NCBI GenBank assembly: GCA_913061385.1
Contig: CAJXTM010000145.1
Location: 1-7,699, forward strand
DNA from: an uncultured Rhodopirellula sp.
GTDB taxonomy: Bacteria; Planctomycetota; Planctomycetia; Pirellulales; Pirellulaceae
Direction of reading: 5' to 3'
Length of the DNA stretch: 7,699 bases
This document shows, in pieces, positions 6,831 to 7,699 of this stretch. The number at the start of each line of letters is the position of its first letter. The first letter of the stretch is position 1. The position numbers were made by a program, and so were the translations under genes. A model generated the notes under the pieces. It did not search any database and was not told where the DNA came from. It was given only the letters and a program-made list of their open reading frames with translations.

Positions 6831-6846
6831 TTCGCAACATTGCGAA
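6831..6846. promoter_or_regulatory. Palindrome TTCGCA-ACAT-TGCGAA
   Basis: A perfect 6-bp inverted repeat with a 4-bp centre, 140 bp before the ATG at 6987. It repeats the arm sequence of the palindrome at 6796-6807. No T-run follows, so it is not a typical terminator. An operator pair is the favoured reading but is unproven. Confidence 0.35.
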
Positions 6847-6986
6847 GTTTGATCATCACAACAAGACACCCGGGCAGGACAGCTGAGGAGTCAGAGAAGC
6901 AGCTCATTGCCCGTGATTAGCCAAAATATTCCCGCGATATTCGTCCCATTGTGGCGATTTCGTACGTCTCGAGGGGGGACGCAGTG

Positions 6987-7310
6987 ATGCTTCGTCATCT
7001 TTTGATTGCCGCCGTACTGTCATGCAGTTACGTCGCTTTGTCCGATAATGCTTCGGCCGACCAGCGGGCCTACGGCCGCGCTTGGGGTGGACAATCCGAT
7101 TTCCGCGACTGGAATCGGTTTTACCACTATCCGTACGTCTATTACCCACAGAATTTCTGGGGGCAGGAATACTTCCGCAGCAGCGATAGCCTGTATCACA
7201 GGTATCCGCCTGAGATGCGGATTCCCGTCTACAACAAGAAGTGGCACAACTATTACCCGAGCAGCCGCAGGTTTCACTCGGGACACCACTTCATTCTAGA
7301 TGTCTTTTAG
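6987..7310 (+). CDS. Small secreted Tyr/His-rich planctomycete protein
   Basis: A 107-aa protein. ATG 6987 is preceded by GAGGGGGGAC (6971-6980), the only strong ribosome binding site in the window; a longer in-frame TTG start at 6951 is unlikely. The signal peptide MLRHLLIAAVLSCSYVALS ends with probable cleavage after ASA (residue 24). The 83-residue mature part is very aromatic: 12 Tyr, 4 Trp and 6 His, with HYPYVYYPQNFWGQEYF (48-64), YPPEMRIPVYNKKW (73-86) and a C-terminal GHHFILDVF (99-107). There are no cysteines in the mature chain and no membrane segment. It resembles a conserved family of small exported planctomycete proteins; some relatives are, from memory, labelled calmodulin-binding, a name the sequence does not support. 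An envelope or surface-matrix role is a guess. It is divergent from the CPFC gene. Confidence 0.85.
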   Translation: MLRHLLIAAVLSCSYVALSDNASADQRAYGRAWGGQSDFRDWNRFYHYPYVYYPQNFWGQEYFRSSDSLYHRYPPEMRIPVYNKKWHNYYPSSRRFHSGHHFILDVF

Positions 7311-7423
7311 TCACGCTTACGCGCTGTCGCACTCGGCTGATGAGTTCAAGCTGCTGCCGCTGGTGAATGCGCCAGTTGGGTGTTTGCTGTGCATCACATC
7401 AATCGAGTTTGCTGGCGGGACTA

Positions 7424-7673
7424 ATGGTATCTGGAACCGGGATTCGGCCGCTCGCGCGGCTGTTGGATAAATCGAAGGCACCGGTCTGGGCAATCAGCCC
7501 GGCCGGTAAGCTGATTTATTTGTCACCCGGCTGCAGTGAGTGGCTGGGGTTTGACAGTGCGCTCTTACTGGATCGTCGGTCGGTTGCTGGTGCGCCGGTT
7601 TCAGGTGTGAGACTGGATTTGGTCGCGGCCGCGTTGGCGGCCCCTGCGGAATTACGGCGGCGCGGTACAGCAT
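7424..7673 (+). CDS. N-terminal fragment of a protein with a PAS-like segment (3' end missing)
   Basis: An open frame from ATG 7424 (MVSGTGIRPL) gives 83 complete codons before the library adapter begins at 7674. Residues 19-53 (APVWAISPAGKLIYLSPGC, then SEWLGFDSALLLDRRSV) have the pattern of the start of a PAS sensor domain: a beta-strand with VWAIS, GKLIYLS, then a helix with CSEWLG. The rest (GAPVSGVRLDLVAAALAAPAELRRRG) is Ala/Leu-rich. PAS segments at an N-terminus usually precede a kinase, an ATPase or a regulator output domain, which is lost here. In-frame ATG 7367 would add 19 residues (MRQLGVCCASHQ...), and TTG 7409 is another option; GGCGGGA before 7424 is a weak ribosome site. Codon use is more GC-rich than in the left-hand genes. 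The gene is likely real; family and function are undetermined. Confidence 0.65.
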
Positions 7674-7699
7674 CTGTCTCTTATACACATCTGACGCTG
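7674..7699 (-). other. Illumina Nextera Read-1 adapter (reverse complement)
   Basis: CTGTCTCTTATACACATCT (7674-7692) is the reverse complement of the 19-bp Tn5 mosaic end, and GACGCTG (7693-7699) continues into the Nextera Read-1 adapter. With the Read-2 adapter at the left end it bounds the insert in inward-facing orientation, as in a single tagmented fragment. The SYTHLTL peptide it encodes after the PAS-like frame is an artefact. Confidence 0.98.

Larger units (their letters stand above)
6518..6986. other. Intergenic region, no convincing gene
   Basis: A 469-bp spacer between the divergent CPFC gene and the small secreted protein. It should contain both genes' promoters, but no convincing sigma-70 -35/-10 pair stands out. 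It contains three short palindromes (6584-6601, 6796-6807, 6831-6846), listed separately. An 86-codon open frame on the plus strand (6592-6852) is polar, lacks a ribosome binding site and resembles no family, so it is not called as a gene. Confidence 0.6.

Noticed and set aside
6592..6852. Plus-strand 86-codon open frame in the spacer
   Set aside because: Its ATG lies in a palindrome loop, it has no ribosome binding site, its polar composition matches no family, and it overlaps likely regulatory sites.
28..7692. 19-bp inverted terminal sequences resembling a Tn5-type transposon enclosing the window
   Set aside because: They are Tn5 mosaic ends embedded in complete Nextera adapter sequence; there is no transposase gene and no target-site duplication.

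Overview
The window is a bacterial contig of mixed metabolic and envelope genes, most likely from a planctomycete of the Pirellulales / Rhodopirellula type. That assignment is inferred from recognisable planctomycete-type families: a CPFC-motif secreted protein, a DUF4190-DUF3299 fusion, a secreted DUF3299 protein, a DUF4432 protein and a Tyr-rich secreted 107-aa protein. Weak or absent Shine-Dalgarno sequences at most starts fit as well. Both termini are sequencing-library DNA, not genome: bases 1-46 are the end of an Illumina P7 adapter, an i7 index and the Nextera Read-2 sequence, and bases 7674-7699 are the reverse complement of the Nextera Read-1 sequence. The genomic insert is therefore 47-7673, and the genes at both ends are cut by the library ends.

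Left half (47-3496): a sugar-metabolism locus. On the minus strand a TIM-barrel sugar phosphate isomerase/epimerase-like gene (1060-2103) is followed by a Gfo/Idh/MocA NAD(P)-dependent oxidoreductase (47-928, C-terminus missing). Between them is a perfect 9-bp hairpin. Divergently, on the plus strand, lies a DUF4432 (aldose-1-epimerase-like fold) gene (start about 2318, end 3496). The 214-bp divergent spacer holds a perfect 9-bp inverted repeat. An epimerase-like protein, an isomerase and a dehydrogenase would suit catabolism of one uncommon sugar or sugar acid, but the substrate is not visible.

Middle (3535-6517): three minus-strand genes, probably one operon. In transcription order they are a secreted, membrane-anchored CPFC protein of 499 aa with a 15-bp tandem repeat near its C-terminus, a 224-aa DUF4190-type membrane domain fused to a DUF3299-like domain, and a 211-aa secreted DUF3299 protein. 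The last two carry the same CCFG cysteine pair in the same local fold context, so the cluster looks like an uncharacterised envelope module, possibly metal- or thiol-related.

Right end (6518-7673): a 469-bp non-coding spacer with three short palindromes, a small secreted Tyr/His-rich protein (6987-7310) with a good ribosome binding site, and the first 83 codons of a gene beginning with a PAS-like segment (7424 onward), cut by the adapter. This end is visibly richer in G+C than the rest. No tRNA, rRNA, CRISPR array, insertion sequence or phage gene was seen.
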